DNA of 64,000 bases from Physcomitrium patens (Eukaryota; Streptophyta; Bryopsida; Funariales; Funariaceae). The notes beneath the pieces were generated by a model, which saw only the letters and a program-made list of their open reading frames with translations, was not told where the DNA came from and made no database searches. The stretch lies in NCBI RefSeq assembly GCF_000002425.4, contig NC_037273.1, positions 12,227,992 through 12,291,991 of the forward strand. The letters run 5' to 3'. A program made the position numbers and the translations under genes. Of this stretch, positions 12,501 through 24,566 are shown one piece after another (the stretch's first letter is position 1; every line of letters begins with the position of its first letter).

Positions 12501-15500
12501 ATATGGGTTTTTGCAGGACGGTCTTGGTGACACTATTCGCGTTTCATTAACGGAAGCTCCAGAAGAGGAGATCGATCCTTGCTCAAAACTTGCAAATCTT
12601 GGCATGAAGATCTCAGCAAAACAGAAAGGGCTGGTGGGTCAATGTGACATTACCTTCAGATGCGCTCGAAGATTTGGACTGATTGGCGAGCCCGATTTCT
12701 CTCGGGGCTATCTCAGTCATTTCATTCTGCATTCCTTTGCTTAAGTCATGTTAGTTCATGAGAATTGAATCGTGATCTTTTTGCAAGGTAACCTCAATAT
12801 TTTAATTTAAAGTAGTGTTATGTACAAGAAAATCAAAAATTTCTTGGCCGGGGAATGTATTTGCCTGATTTTATTTACACTGTCGTATTGTTCAGCCTGA
12901 ATTTCAAGAGAACCACCGTCGATACTTTGACTTTGAGAGACGTACTGGCCAACTTCCATTACAAAAGGAGGTTAGTGAAGGGCTGGTCAATTTTAAAAGA
13001 CTGGTTCCTAGTGTTGGCAAGAAACATTCGTAATCGGTTAATGAGGACGCTGTGTGCGAGATGTGCATAATTTTGTCAGCTCCCTGGCATTGAATTCGAA
13101 TCAGCTTTGCTCAAACGATTTTGAATCTCGTTTCTCTTGGGTGTTGCATAATTTATTTGTTCAATTTTTTTAAAAAATGTGATGATTTGTCAGTTTATGC
13201 ACATTTTTTTGTTTTGTTTAGATTTTATTTTATCTTGAAATATTTCTTTCTTTTATTTTATTTTTTATAAATCTTCTACTGTTTTTCTTAGAAAGAAATA
13301 CGACAAGTGGAGTGTGAAAATCTTTCCATTCGTAACTCAGTACTCTTCCTGTTTTACCTCATTTTACATCAAGTTAATGATCTGATAATGGACAGGGGGA
13401 TCTGGTAGACGTCAGGAATGTTCTGCACCGTGATGGCTCTGTTTTGATGTCAGTCACGCTTGATCAGTTGAAGGTAAGTTGATTTCTTGGATTTGCAATG
13501 TCTAGTTTGTTGGTGAGAGTGTCAATCATTTTTACTCTAGAGATATCATTGGGCAATCCAACTTGAAGGCCGACATTGATCTTGGTAGTGGAGAACCATG
13601 GAAATTTCTAGAATTTGAGTATGTCTCATCCTTTGTGGATGGTTTTCTCATGGATCTTTGTGTTCTTACCCTTGCGGTTGTTTGCCCGTATGCAGAATCC
13701 TGAGGCTTTGTACAGAAATTTGGCCACGAAGTTGATCATGGGTATGCCTTATAAGGTGAAATGCAACAAATGCCTACCCATCAACTATGACTATGTTTTC
13801 TATTCCCATTCGAGTGGAGTTAAGCTTTAAGTTAATCTCGTCCTTTACGTCAGTGTTTACAGTGAGAACTAAAAAGTGGTTATTGAACCTAATATTGTGA
13901 CCCTTGCCCCACCCAGAATTTACAAGTTGTTTCCAGTGCTCCATAGACATAATACAATGATTGCTTCGTCCTCTTCTGTTTATCTAAGTGTGTTGCTTTC
14001 ATTTTTAGTGGTTAAGCTGCAGTTAAAGTGATAATGATAAGTGATATTTATTAATAATCAGCAAGAATGATTTGTCCGTTATTCTTGAGTAACTAGGAAC
14101 TAGTGAGGTTTAGAGGGCTAGTTCAATGCTAGTCACGTATAGTTAGCGAGGTTGTACTTCTGATCGTTTTCTTTGATCTAAGCAGTATAATATGTTAGCA
14201 TAGACCGGCTGAAGTTTGATGTTGAGAGCTTATGGGCTGTCAGATTCGTGTATCACATTCTTTTTGGAATTGCAATGCATACTGAAACAAATTACTTATC
14301 ACTTGGGCGCAGGATTTGGCCACTGTGGATACCATATTCTTAAATAAGCTGCCAGCTGCTGAAGATAGGGCATCGGTTAGTGGCGCAAGTTTACATTTAG
14401 GATCGTTATACAGCATATGTTGAGACAGCTCAATAACCGTTAATGTTGGCATTGACGCTGATTTGTTGCTAATTCAACTCTTTGATATTACATCCTTTAA
14501 TCTGCTCGATGGTCTTTCCCTTATGCAGAGACTTGCAGTGAAGAGATTGACAGACGTTGGTATAGGAGTGCTGACTCCTGTAGCTGAGCAGCTTGTGAAC
14601 TCACTTCCACATGCAATGGCCCTCGCTACTCTTGATGAAATCGCTTCTGGAACCCATAAGGAACTGCCCACAGGTAGCCACTAGGTTTTTGTCCAGCTTT
14701 ATAGTTAAATGCTCGAGATTAATGGCAAGCTCAGTGACAAGAATAAATATCACAGTTCAAAAATTGCATGTTTTTTTGCTAACACATTCATTTATATTTC
14801 CAGGCATTCGTTTAGCGGTTACTCTTCGTGGAGATGAACCAGAAGAGAAACTTGAGATGCTGAAGGATCTGGATCTCATTATGTTGTTACAATATCTACC
14901 AGAAGGCGATGAAAAATCTAGCCATGTACATGCCTCTCGAAAGTAGGTTTCAGCTCCAGGTTAAATCATGAGATACTTCACATTTGGTTGTTTTCTGATA
15001 TGTGCTTATGTACAAACGAAAGTACCTGTGCAAGGAACTTGTTTAGAGTTTGAAATTGGGGAGCCGTCAGCACCCAGTATTTTGACGATGGCGGTATAAG
15101 TTTTGGATTACTTGTGAATTTGCCAGATGTATTTCAGCATCTTTTTTTTGTGAATCTTTGCAGATTGTTTGAATATCTCCAAACAAATAAACTAGACTTT
15201 CCAGTTATTCATCATCTTAAATTCCCAGCAAACACGCACAGGTAATCCTTATTTGATTTTTACATGCGAGAATTAACTCTTAAATGCTAGTGGTGTCCTA
15301 AGAGATCTTTGAAAACAATGGGAATCGAAATCTGGGGCGTTCATGGGTTTACTGGAAGCTTCTTTTTTAATGACGGATAACAGTAAAAAGAAGTGCGTTT
15401 TTTTAGGTCTAGATTGCATTTTCAGAATTCGCTATAAATATTTGAGGTTTGCATCTGCAAATTCCGCTCCTCAAATAATCGTACGCTCTACAGAGATGAT

Positions 15501-16540
15501 CTAGTTATTAAAGCAGGCAGTGAAGCTGGCGCTATGCTTGTCGATGGTCTTGGGGATGGAATCATGTTGGAGGCTGCCGATCAGGACTTCGACTTTATAA
15601 GAAACACATCATTTGGCATGCTTCAGGGATGCCGGATGCGGCATACAAAGACAGTAAGTTTCTCTAAGCTTTTGCTCAAGTAGTTATTAACCTGAATGAC
15701 AAGCGCTGATGCTCTTGTCTTCGGTATTCCATATTTCAGTATTATTGGGTTCACCTAAGCACTCAATCTATAAGCCGCACTTTATGAAGCTAGTGGTTCT
15801 TGTGTCTTCTGAGTGAAGGATTTACCTGATACTGCGTCTTTAGATTGCAGTAAGAGTTTCATTGCTAGATCCTTAGTGATGTGCTTTTCTGTTGTACCAG
15901 GAATATGTGTCTTGTCCATCTTGTGGAAGAACGCTCTTCGATCTCCAGGAGATCAGCGCAGAAATCAGAGAGAAGACAGACCACTTACCAGGTGTATCGG
16001 TAAGTGAAATTCAAGGGGACTCTTTCAAATTTATGAATATGAAATTTTTAGCATTTTTAACATTATAATTTTGATGGCTGTGGAGTTTGGGTTTTATTCT
16101 TTAGGGTGATAATTGTTGCGATTGTGAGGTCTGAATCAATGGTAATCTTAGCGTTGGGAACCGGCCTTTGTCCTAAAATCCTGAACTAGTACTCATAACG
16201 TTGTTCTTTTTGCAGATTGCTATTATGGGTTGCATCGTGAATGGACCTGGAGAAATGGCTGATGCTGACTTTGGGTATGTGGGTGGCGCTCCGGGAAAAA
16301 TTGACCTCTATGTCGGCAAGGTATGTTGCTCCTGTTCCACGATTCACTGCATGCGCTTTAAATGAAACTCTTGCTAAAGCCAGTACGACCAACCTAGTTT
16401 GAGCTCATATTTACACAAGTGGTTTTCATCTACAGGAAGTGGTAAGAAGAGGGATCGCCATGGCAATGGCCACCAATGAGCTCATTGGTCTCATCAAGGA
16501 GCACGGCCGTTGGGTAGACCCCGAACCAACTGAAACCTAG
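9525..16540 (+). CDS. HDS: 4-hydroxy-3-methylbut-2-enyl diphosphate synthase (ferredoxin), plastid; 19 exons
   Basis: HDS (IspG/GcpE) reduces 2-C-methylerythritol 2,4-cyclodiphosphate to HMBPP in the plastid MEP isoprenoid pathway, using a [4Fe-4S] cluster. Exons: 9525-9756, 10633-10790, 10910-11016, 11220-11320, 11564-11640, 11763-11882, 12106-12336, 12517-12633, 12896-12970, 13396-13473, 13696-13755, 14313-14375, 14529-14673, 14804-14942, 15164-15241, 15494-15653, 15901-15999, 16216-16320 and 16436-16540. All are GT-AG with consistent phase and give 749 aa, close to the roughly 740 aa of plant HDS. Exon 1 is a Ser-rich transit peptide. Diagnostic pieces are RKYC-like [84 protein letters not shown], and the plant insert containing [16 protein letters not shown]. 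The cluster ligands are visible: C652 and C655 (CPSCG), C686 and E693 (GCIVNGPGE), with the spacing of the bacterial enzyme. All catalytic parts are intact, so the gene should be functional. Confidence 0.97.
10319..10352. repeat. Perfect 15-bp hairpin in HDS intron 1
   Basis: GAAATATTGGACTCC (10319-10333) is followed by the loop GATT and its exact complement (10338-10352). It lies in the 876-bp first intron of HDS. It may be a tiny foldback transposon remnant or a structured intron element; nothing else marks it. Confidence 0.85.
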
Positions 16541-17532
16541 GGGAGGAAAGTATGAAGAATGCGACTAAGGGTGGACCTCACATACTTTTAAAGACGGTCA
16601 TTAGGATCCAAAATCACGCAACTGTATTTCAACGTTCGTATTGAAAACCTCATTCTAGATTCCAATTGAAACCTTACTATTGCCTACTGGTACGTCATGA
16701 AGCTCAACGTCAATTACAAGGAAAGCGGGTGCTGCTCTGTGGATTGTAATTGTCTCCTTCAATATACACTACAAAAGCCTCCACTTGTTTTTCCACGACT
16801 CGAGGATCCACAGACAGGTCACAATTATAAAACGTCATAAATCTCATTAATTTTTTTTCAACATGTTTATAAGGTATCTTTTACAATAATAACAATAAAA
16901 ACATATAACAGATCTAAACCCAACAATGTTGGATTACTTTACTTTATGTTTATTGTGTGAAAAATTGGATTTTCAACAGTTAATGGGACAATATGATTGT
17001 TAAAGTAGATGCAGTATAGTCACACTACAAATAATGACGTTTTTTTTCCTTCTACTTAAAGCTTTTAGGTGTTGGTTCCTTTATCCACATTGCCACGTCA
17101 ACCTGCCACGTCAACCATGCCACATAATCACCATTCGCGTGACGGATGGCGCAGCCCTTGGAAGTCTCTGGAACAGAGATTCTCTGTCTAGAATAGTCTC
17201 GGAGGTCTACTCTAGAATCCTCCACAACGATCTTCGTTGTTCCGGAGAGCCGTTCTACACACTTCGGTCTCATTCTCCTCCTCCTTCATGACTGTCTTGC
17301 CTCTGTCTTGCCTACATAACACATGCTTGCCTCTGTTGCGTCCAACTATACTCGTAGCAATTGCACATTAGTACTTTCCGAGGTGTAAGAGCTAACGTAG
17401 AACCTGTGCACACTTTCCTTGACTGCATCGATAGGGCTCGCATTTGTATTGGAGAGGTAACATTGGTGGTATTGAATTAGAGTTTGTCGCGCTTTGTAGT
17501 GAGGTCGGTGTGCTTGCGGAATAGAGGTAGGC
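16541..17532 (+). promoter_or_regulatory. Intergenic region with heat-shock-element-like repeats ahead of the small HSP gene
   Basis: The left part is the HDS 3' region and AT-rich DNA. From about 17155 to 17270 GAA and TTC triplets cluster: GGAACAGAGATTCTCT, CTAGAAT (twice), TCTTCGTTGTTCCGGAGAG and CGTTCTACACACTTCG. Heat shock factors bind inverted nGAAn units; here the units are imperfect and some spacings are off by a base, so this is a likely but unproven heat shock element cluster. Its place a few hundred bases before a class I small HSP supports it. Confidence 0.45.
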
Positions 17533-17997
17533 ATGGCGCTTTCGTTGTTCGGTGGTCGTGGCAACAGCGTGTTTGATCCCTTCGATTTCGGCAGCGCATG
17601 GGATCCTTTTCAGTCTCTGCTAGGATCTGCGCCGTCTTTGCAATTTGCACGAGATGCACACAGCATGGCCAGCACTCAGATTGATTGGCGTGAGACACCA
17701 GAGGCGCATATCTTCAAGGCCGATCTGCCCGGGCTGAGGAAAGAGGAGGTGCACGTGCAGGTTCTGGATGGGAAGGTATTGGAGATCAGTGGGGAGAGGA
17801 AGAAGGAGGAGGTGCAGAGGGGTGATACCTGGCATCGTGTAGAACGCAGCAGCGGCAGTTTCTTGCGGCGTTTCCGGCTCCCGGATAACGCGAATGTGGA
17901 CGTGGTGAACGCGCAGGTGCAGGATGGAGTGCTGACGGTGACAGTACCAAAGGTTGAGAAGCCGAAGCCACAAGTGCGACAGATTCAAATCGCTTGA
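17533..17997 (+). CDS. Cytosolic class I small heat shock protein (HSP20 family)
   Basis: The gene is intronless and encodes 154 aa (about 17.5 kDa), the usual length for plant class I small HSPs. The N-terminus [19 protein letters not shown] matches the class I N-arm. The alpha-crystallin domain runs from about residue 49 ([19 protein letters not shown]) through [12 protein letters not shown] and [11 protein letters not shown] to GVLTVTVPK at about 132-140. The C-terminal I-x-I anchor is present as IQI (151-153). Such proteins form oligomers that hold unfolding proteins soluble for HSP70-based refolding. No targeting peptide is present, so the protein should be cytosolic or nuclear. The upstream GAA/TTC cluster suggests heat induction. 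Confidence 0.96.
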   Translation: MALSLFGGRGNSVFDPFDFGSAWDPFQSLLGSAPSLQFARDAHSMASTQIDWRETPEAHIFKADLPGLRKEEVHVQVLDGKVLEISGERKKEEVQRGDTWHRVERSSGSFLRRFRLPDNANVDVVNAQVQDGVLTVTVPKVEKPKPQVRQIQIA

Positions 17998-19877
17998 GTT
18001 TTGTGAAAGAATTCACTCACGTAGTGGTACACTGGAGCGCATGAGGCAATGAAAGTTTGGGATGCTATCAAGTGGAATGAGGACTGCAGCTTACATGGTT
18101 TGTATTGGAGAGTTACACAAAGTAGGCTGTTGATTTTCATGCTTCCCTGATTGAGATGATACATTTGTATAGAACGATTTAGGTGTAAATAAATCCCGAA
18201 CTTGTTGCCTCATTTCTTGTTATTTCGGGAGTTTGTCTAATGTGAAGATTGATCTTGAGAATTTCCCACTTAGATCAATAGGCAAGATTCAAAAGGATGA
18301 TTAATTTGTCATGAAACCGTCTCAGTGATGTGCTACCTCTTCAGTATGTCATGAGATACCACTGAAGAATTTTGAGATGCTTATGACCGAAAAAAAAATA
18401 GAATGACATTTAATGACACGAGTAAGGTCTGGAACTTTGAACAGGTCATTGTCTTTTTTCGTGTTTTTGTAGTATATAGTCATATCAAGTTGCTCAATCG
18501 TGACACATATACATTTATATAATTGCTATGTAAATAAGCCTGAGGAAGAAGGAAAAATTAAGAACATGTTGAAACATAGAGACTGGATGTGTTAATGTTG
18601 AAAACTCTTGAGGCAAATTGAAAATAAATAAATAAAATGATTTTTGCTGAACTTCTGAAAAATTCCTCTCAGACCGTTCCTACTGAGCTAATGAAGGAAA
18701 AAATTGTTGGACGTTGAAATATTTAAATTAGACTTGAAATTAATCAAATATTTTTTACATTCTCAAACATTGTGGTTGGAAAGGAAAAATATTCATAGAA
18801 TAATGTTTTCATAAAAAATCTTCATAATAATATTGAATTGTGCATTGAACATTTTGTAACATAAATTACACAACCAAGAAGATAAAAAATTTAAGCCAAA
18901 ATACACAATCGGCATCGAATTCAACCATCTGTTGTCTGGTTCCGACGAACGAACGTCCCAGACGGAAACCATCGTTGAAGAATGAACGAGAAAGAAGTCC
19001 CACGATCCACTGTTTACGGTTGTGACGAAGGGAATGGATGCTTCAGAGTTTTAACGCGATTCCGGAGCAGGTCCTCATTTATCACGTCCTCACGTCTCGG
19101 TGCTGCACAGAATTATTATTATGGTCGATTCTCGGAACCTTTGCAGGAGTATTCGTGCTTGTGTTTGCCGTTTTAGAGATTTGCATCGCATTAGGGTTCA
19201 CATTCTGTACTCCTCATGACACATGAAGGTTCCCGAAGCCTGCTTTATCTCATGGAGCTAGACTGCATCTGAAACATCGAGAATCGGTTGTTACAGCAGG
19301 TTATTTGGCGAGGACCGTTCCTAAGGGTGCGAAATCGTTGCATGTATGGTCTATGAACGAGTCTCCATTGGAATCATTGAAGCTCGGATAGAGACATTTG
19401 CTATTGAGCGTGGCGTCGTAAATCATGGTGCATAACGACCACGAACGTCTACAAAGAATGATAGATGAAATATGTTGTTGTATAATACATGTTGAAGACG
19501 GGAAGTGAAAGAGCGGTGAGATTGGTAGCAGGAACTCAGACCTCTCGAAAGATCGACTGATGATCCTTTCAAACGTACTCATCCCCGAGTTACAGGTTTG
19601 GTCCAGTTTAGAAAAGGATGTTGCTACAAACGTGTCGTTGCTAATGCCTGTCTTCCTTCGAAGCAAGCAAATGAGAAAGAAGAGCTGCAACATCTCAAGT
19701 CTTGCGCATGTGGAATCGAACCTCCGCTACAAGTGCATCACCTGAGTGCTGGATGGTTTACTCCATTTTGAATGATGTGCTGAATTCGTGGATGCATTTA
19801 AGGGTACTCGAAATAAACACTGATTTGTTCATCATTATCGCTGAGATCCTTTAGAGCACCTACGTTCGGGCGAAGCA
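17998..19877. other. Intergenic DNA, AT-rich then genic in composition
   Basis: The first 200 bases are the small HSP 3' untranslated region. Bases 18220-18900 are AT-rich without a gene. Bases 18900-19870 have genic composition and short frames on both strands, including a hydrophobic frame at 19038-19226, but no recognisable domain. They may be leader or promoter for the DRC8 gene that follows. Confidence 0.4.
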
Positions 19878-21462
19878 ATGGCGGAGTCCAAAGCAGATGG
19901 GGATGAGGACCATGAAGAGCCAGAGGTGCTTACGGAGGAAGAGAAGATGGCCAATATTCGTGCCGTTCGCTTTACAGTAATTCCGAAGTATGCGGAAATA
20001 TTACAAGAGGCATATCCACTGTTTGTCAGAAAAGGAGCAAAGGAGAAGACTCAGATTCATGAAAGGTAAGCTTGTCGACAACCTGCCCCTTCCGAACTCA
20101 GTCTAGGTTCAAAAGCCCACCCATACAACTGCTGTATAATTCGAACAAATATGGATGCACCAATGTCATGGCACTGTGTTTCGTGCAATTTAATTGCGCA
20201 TGTCGATTTCTGTCGTAGTGTTCAATCGAAAAGCTGAATATATCAGTGACAAGCGACATCACGCGAGCGTAGCAAACATATGTAACCTGAATTAATTTTT
20301 AGCCGCCGAGGCTCTAAATTTATCGCTTGAAAAATCGTGCCAAAGCTCGGACAGATCATTTAAGGACATGTACGTGCACTGTTCTATCGTGCTGCAGCCA
20401 GATCCCTCATCTGATGCGCTCATTAGCTTTCAATCCCAGTGAAGAACAGATTGAGCGTCTCATTGCTAATGTAAGCTGTTCAAATTAGTTCAATCAACAA
20501 TTAGTGCAAATATTCTTTCTACGTGATAAGCAAATTTTCATTCAGATGCATTGCAAAAACTCTGCGGCTTTTGTTGAAATCTCCACACAACAGAGGTTCG
20601 TTTGTGCGCTCACTTGCAGGCTAAATACAAGGAAAAGCCTTTAACACAAAAGCAACATTATGAATACGACAATTTTGAGCAGCGGATGATGGAATTTTTA
20701 TTTAACGAGCCTGAAGCTTTCCAACGCAAATCAGAAAGCGAAGTTTTGGAAGCACTGTTGGTGAGTTTACATGGCAATGAATCTAAAGCAAACAAATTGC
20801 AAATGTACAATGTGTCTAATTGCAGAAAGTACATTGTCATCCTAGACTATTACGAAGCCTCCTTTCCATGTAAGCTTTTCCCAAACAGTGGGCAAAAACT
20901 TCCCCGGTTCACAAATACTACTGACTCATTGCGAATGCAGACGATAAGCAAGGGGCGGAAGGAGATGGACGCCGAAGAGCTCAAAGTAAGTGATTGAGTG
21001 ATTGGTTTTGGTGCTAACATTGAATTGCGTAATTCGATCCTTATCATTTCATGAAAGGGCGGATTTAATCTCTTTGAAACTATTCTTACAAGAATACCAT
21101 AGACTAAGGGTATTTTATCTTATGAGAAGCAGGTTTGATTCCTAGTTGTGAATTATCAGAATTTATATGGTTGACAACATTATTGATTTGGCACAATAGC
21201 TAGTGAACAATCGCATCATAGCATCAACATCACAATCCCATCGTTTTTTTTTTTTTTTTTTTTGGTTACTGACCATCAGACTATAATGAAGACTCGAGGA
21301 ACCCACCCTTTCACTGAAGAAGAAGCAACAAACATGCTGCGAATAGCTAGAGACAAAGATACTGGAAAAGTGTATTTGGAAGAATACTGCAAAATTCTGG
21401 CTTTTGATGGTTTGCCCCCTCCTATAGATCCCCTTGAACCCATCGATGAACGTTTCCGATAG
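19878..21462 (+). CDS. DRC8: Dynein regulatory complex subunit 8 (EFCAB2-like), calmodulin-type EF-hand protein
   Basis: Five exons fit: 19878-20065, 20398-20470, 20596-20760, 20941-20985 and 21280-21462, giving 217 aa. DRC8 belongs to the nexin-dynein regulatory complex, which links doublet microtubules of motile cilia and controls dynein sliding. In a land plant that means sperm flagella. Recognisable parts are the acidic N-terminus, SQIPHLMRSLAFNPSEEQI (the family's segment before the second EF-hand), SEVLEALL, KEMDAEELK, HPFTEEEATNMLRIARDKD and GKVYLEEYCKIL (last EF-hand, calcium ligands incomplete). Exon 3 is uncertain. The coding-like piece 20546-20590 (KNSAAFVEIST) fits the family but is out of frame with what follows; the in-frame acceptor at 20594-20595 skips it. 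Intron 4 (20761-20940) is 180 bases with no stop in frame. Confidence 0.85.
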
Positions 21463-22790
21463 TTGCAAACTTAGATTATCAACAGACGCATGCTATAGTT
21501 ATGAAAATCAATTGTTTACAACTGTATTTAGTGCTGACAAAATTGATAAGCTCTGTTCAGTACATGTAACTCATGGTTTAACTCTTCAGTAAACTAATTT
21601 TCTAGGTGTAACATCCTTTTAGAAGTCCGTTTTTTAACATGCAGAACACTTACTGTTGGACGCGAAATTTTCAACTTCAAATATGATATTGAAGTTACAG
21701 CACACTACTTTTCTGATCGCATTCTAACGGTGGGTTTGCTTGCTTGTACGTTGCCTCCATGCACTTAAGTACTGGTGTAGTGGAACCTGGCGATATTGTT
21801 GCCTTCCCAGCTTACATAGGTTCAGTTATTTAGCTTGGAGGCGCTGAACCTTCTCAAAAGGTAATCCCACAGACCTGATCCTGGTTTTGAGAGGGCAGTC
21901 TGGTGCTGCTTAAAGCTGTATTCATAGTAATTGTAAGAGAGTTCTTTGGGGTGTTAGATGTTATTAAGTGCATGCAGAAACTTGGCAATGTGCAATACGG
22001 TTGATGCATAAATGTTAAATGAAACAATCGTCAAAGAAAAAGGAATGAGAAGGCCTTGGTCAAATCAACTATGTTACATTCTACTTGGAGTTATATGTAA
22101 TCTATAACTATTTGTCTGTATGACTAATTTTTTTTTTATTGAAATCAAATGATATTTTCACGAGTTAAGCATTTTACTATTACTTTTTTGATCACCACCT
22201 TTCATTACAAATTTCTTGAAGAAATAATTGATGAAAATTTCAATTTTAGAATTATATGCAATAAGATTGAACAATAATTCATAATGTTGATGACTGTATA
22301 TATATACACACACGGTAAAAAAACATTAAAATTTTATTTTACATACCTTAATCATAAAATTTTACTTCTAAAGTCATTTATATTTTTAAAGTATATAAAA
22401 GTAAAAATACAAGAACTAATTTGGAAATAAATGTTTTATAGTTCATGTTTTAAAACAAAAAATTAAAACGTAAATTTTTGTAAATATAAAATAAACTCAT
22501 ACTTTACAATTGACATAAAAGTAAAATCTGTAATTGCAAATTGCACTAAAAATATGTGTATTAAAAAAATACATGGAATACATATACACAAACATCTAAG
22601 CATCAGTAGGCATATGGAAGAGAAATCAGAATAGTGAATAAATTTCGGGAAATATTCAGAGATAGGGAGTGGATCACACATACATTCTTTAAAATAAAAA
22701 TAAAAAATGTAATAAATAACACTTAAGAATCTCTTGGCCCAAGGGATTTAACGTAGTCACCACCCAAATTATGTTTATAGCCAGGTCAGC
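21463..22790. other. Intergenic DNA, AT-rich
   Basis: The first few hundred bases are DRC8 3' untranslated region. The rest is AT-rich with no supported gene. Confidence 0.5.
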
Positions 22791-22791
22791 A

Positions 22792-22794
<3 letters not shown>

Positions 22795-22827
<33 letters not shown>

Positions 22828-22832
22828 AATAA

Positions 22833-22872
<40 letters not shown>
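22795..22872. repeat. Compound microsatellite (GA)n-(AT)n-(GT)n
   Basis: A (GA) tract (about 22795-22826) is followed by a short spacer, an (AT) tract (about 22833-22856) and a (GT) tract to about 22872. Frames across it are low-complexity shadows, not genes. Confidence 0.97.
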
Positions 22873-24113
22873 CAAAAAGAATTTTTTGAAAAAGTTTTAC
22901 CTTATCCTCCGACTACACAAATCACCAGCACCACTAACAACACCATACGCAACCCCGTAGGATTTTTCATTCTACCCATTCCCCTCCTTCAATACCCCTA
23001 TTTTACAAATTTGGTTGAATACATTAGTAATACTATATGCTCCAATATTTTCACTTATATTTTCAAGCATGCTGAAGCACGGTTCTGTTTCCAGCAATCC
23101 TGGCTACATCTTGCATTCGCCGTTTCGATGCCTCCCCCTTGCCTCACCTTAAACGTTTCCATCGGCGCGGTTGTTTTCGGGAGCTTTAAGCACCATCTTT
23201 GTGTGTGAATTGTAGGGGAACGTCATGACCTAAAGGTGGGTGTGTACTATGCCCAGAGTTCCAGTGCGTCGCGAGGGTTTTAGCTCATTGGAACCCTAAG
23301 CGGGGCATGAGTTGGAGAGGGTGCAAGTGATGTATCAGATTCGACGGGTGGACTTATTACTATGTCGTGAGCTATTTGAGTGATTGAGTTTGCTGCGATA
23401 GCTTTGCGGTGGTTCGCGCAGGACTAGAGGATGAGCGACGATGATCAATTTTGTAGTTTTGGGAGAGGAGCACTGACTGTTTTGGAGTCGATGCGGAGCC
23501 TGAGAATTAGCTTTGGATTTCGTTCGGACATGAGGAGGGCTGTGACACAGTTTCGCCTTCGATTTCTATAGTTCTGTCACACTGAACCAGTTCTGCTCTT
23601 TTTGCCTGCAATTACAAGTCGTTGAGGAAGAGTTTACAGCAAATGATTGTGGAGTTTCCAGTTGATCTCTCGCATTGTGAACCATCCTTTCATTAGAATC
23701 AACTCGGAATGGAAGTACTCATAGGCTGATTTGTGTCGGAAGGGTTTTAAGTACATGTGATGCTGAAGTAGATTAACTGGTTGAGGAGGAAAGCATCCGG
23801 ACGCGGATAATTGTCAGAGTCTGCGAGAAAGAGAGAGATTGATACATTGTACAAACCTAGTTCATTTAGAGATTTATGATCGTGCCGAGTGCGGTGGGCC
23901 GCATCTGTGAAAGAGGAAAATCTTTGGGTCCTGTCAATTTTCGGTGGATGCTTCGCGACTCGTGAACCGACGCTTGGTGATTAATTTTCTGGGGCATGAA
24001 ATTTTAGTTCCGTTTTGTGGAATAGATCAACTAACCATTTTGCTGTGTCTGGGCATCAGACCCTGGAAATTTAAACCTACATTTGAGCCGAGATTTGCGT
24101 TTGAGTGGGCACA
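22873..24113 (+). other. Region upstream of the UXT gene, probable promoter and long leader
   Basis: Composition becomes genic from about 23080. No protein domain is visible. A 46-codon frame begins at the ATG at 23431 (MSDDDQFCSFGRGAL) and could be an upstream ORF in a long leader. Otherwise I see nothing. Confidence 0.35.
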
Positions 24114-24566
24114 ATGGCGACGAATCGAAGCAATCGGTCGCAGGACGAAACGCGGGTCAAAATAGAGCAGTACGAAACATTTGTGGACAAGCGTCTGAAA
24201 CCGGACCTGGTCACCGCGATCGGCCTGCGAGACAAAGTCCTGGAGCAGCAGAAAGTGTACTCCGACCTTGCCAAGAATATAATACTGTTACAGGAGCAGA
24301 AATTGACCAAGCTGAGGACGATGATCAATTTGGGGTCTGAGCTTTATGGGCAAGCCGAGGTGCCCGATGCCACGCGCATTTTCGTAAATATAGGTCTAGG
24401 ATTCCACGCTGAGTTCACTTTGGACGAGGCACTAGGATTTATAGTTGAAAAGGATAAAATGCTTAGTAAGCAGGTGGAGGAGCACACAGCCCAGGTTGCA
24501 AATATCAAAGCTCAGATCAAGCTTGTTGTTGAAGGAATTCGAGAATTGATGAACATGGCAAGCTGA
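24114..24566 (+). CDS. UXT: UXT-type prefoldin alpha-like subunit
   Basis: A single exon encodes 150 aa from the ATG at 24114, close to the family's usual length of about 157. UXT (ART-27) is the alpha-class subunit of the URI/prefoldin-like complex that works with R2TP and HSP90 in assembling RNA polymerases and PIKK kinases. The sequence shows the prefoldin plan: an N-terminal helix with EQYETFVDKRLKPDL and LRDKVLEQQKVYSDL, a hairpin region with LGSELYGQAEVPDATRIFV and IGLGFHAEFTLDEALGFI, and a C-terminal coiled helix ending in EGIRELMNM. The R-I-(F/Y)-V and GFxxE-(L/F)-T segments separate UXT from canonical prefoldin 5. The lack of introns is unlike most neighbours. Confidence 0.9.
   Translation: MATNRSNRSQDETRVKIEQYETFVDKRLKPDLVTAIGLRDKVLEQQKVYSDLAKNIILLQEQKLTKLRTMINLGSELYGQAEVPDATRIFVNIGLGFHAEFTLDEALGFIVEKDKMLSKQVEEHTAQVANIKAQIKLVVEGIRELMNMAS

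Noticed and set aside
17620..17988. Long minus-strand frame opposite the small HSP
   Set aside because: It is the shadow of the conserved alpha-crystallin coding sequence.
22771..23208. 145-codon frame across the compound microsatellite
   Set aside because: Its first part is translated dinucleotide repeat and the rest has no protein-like pattern.
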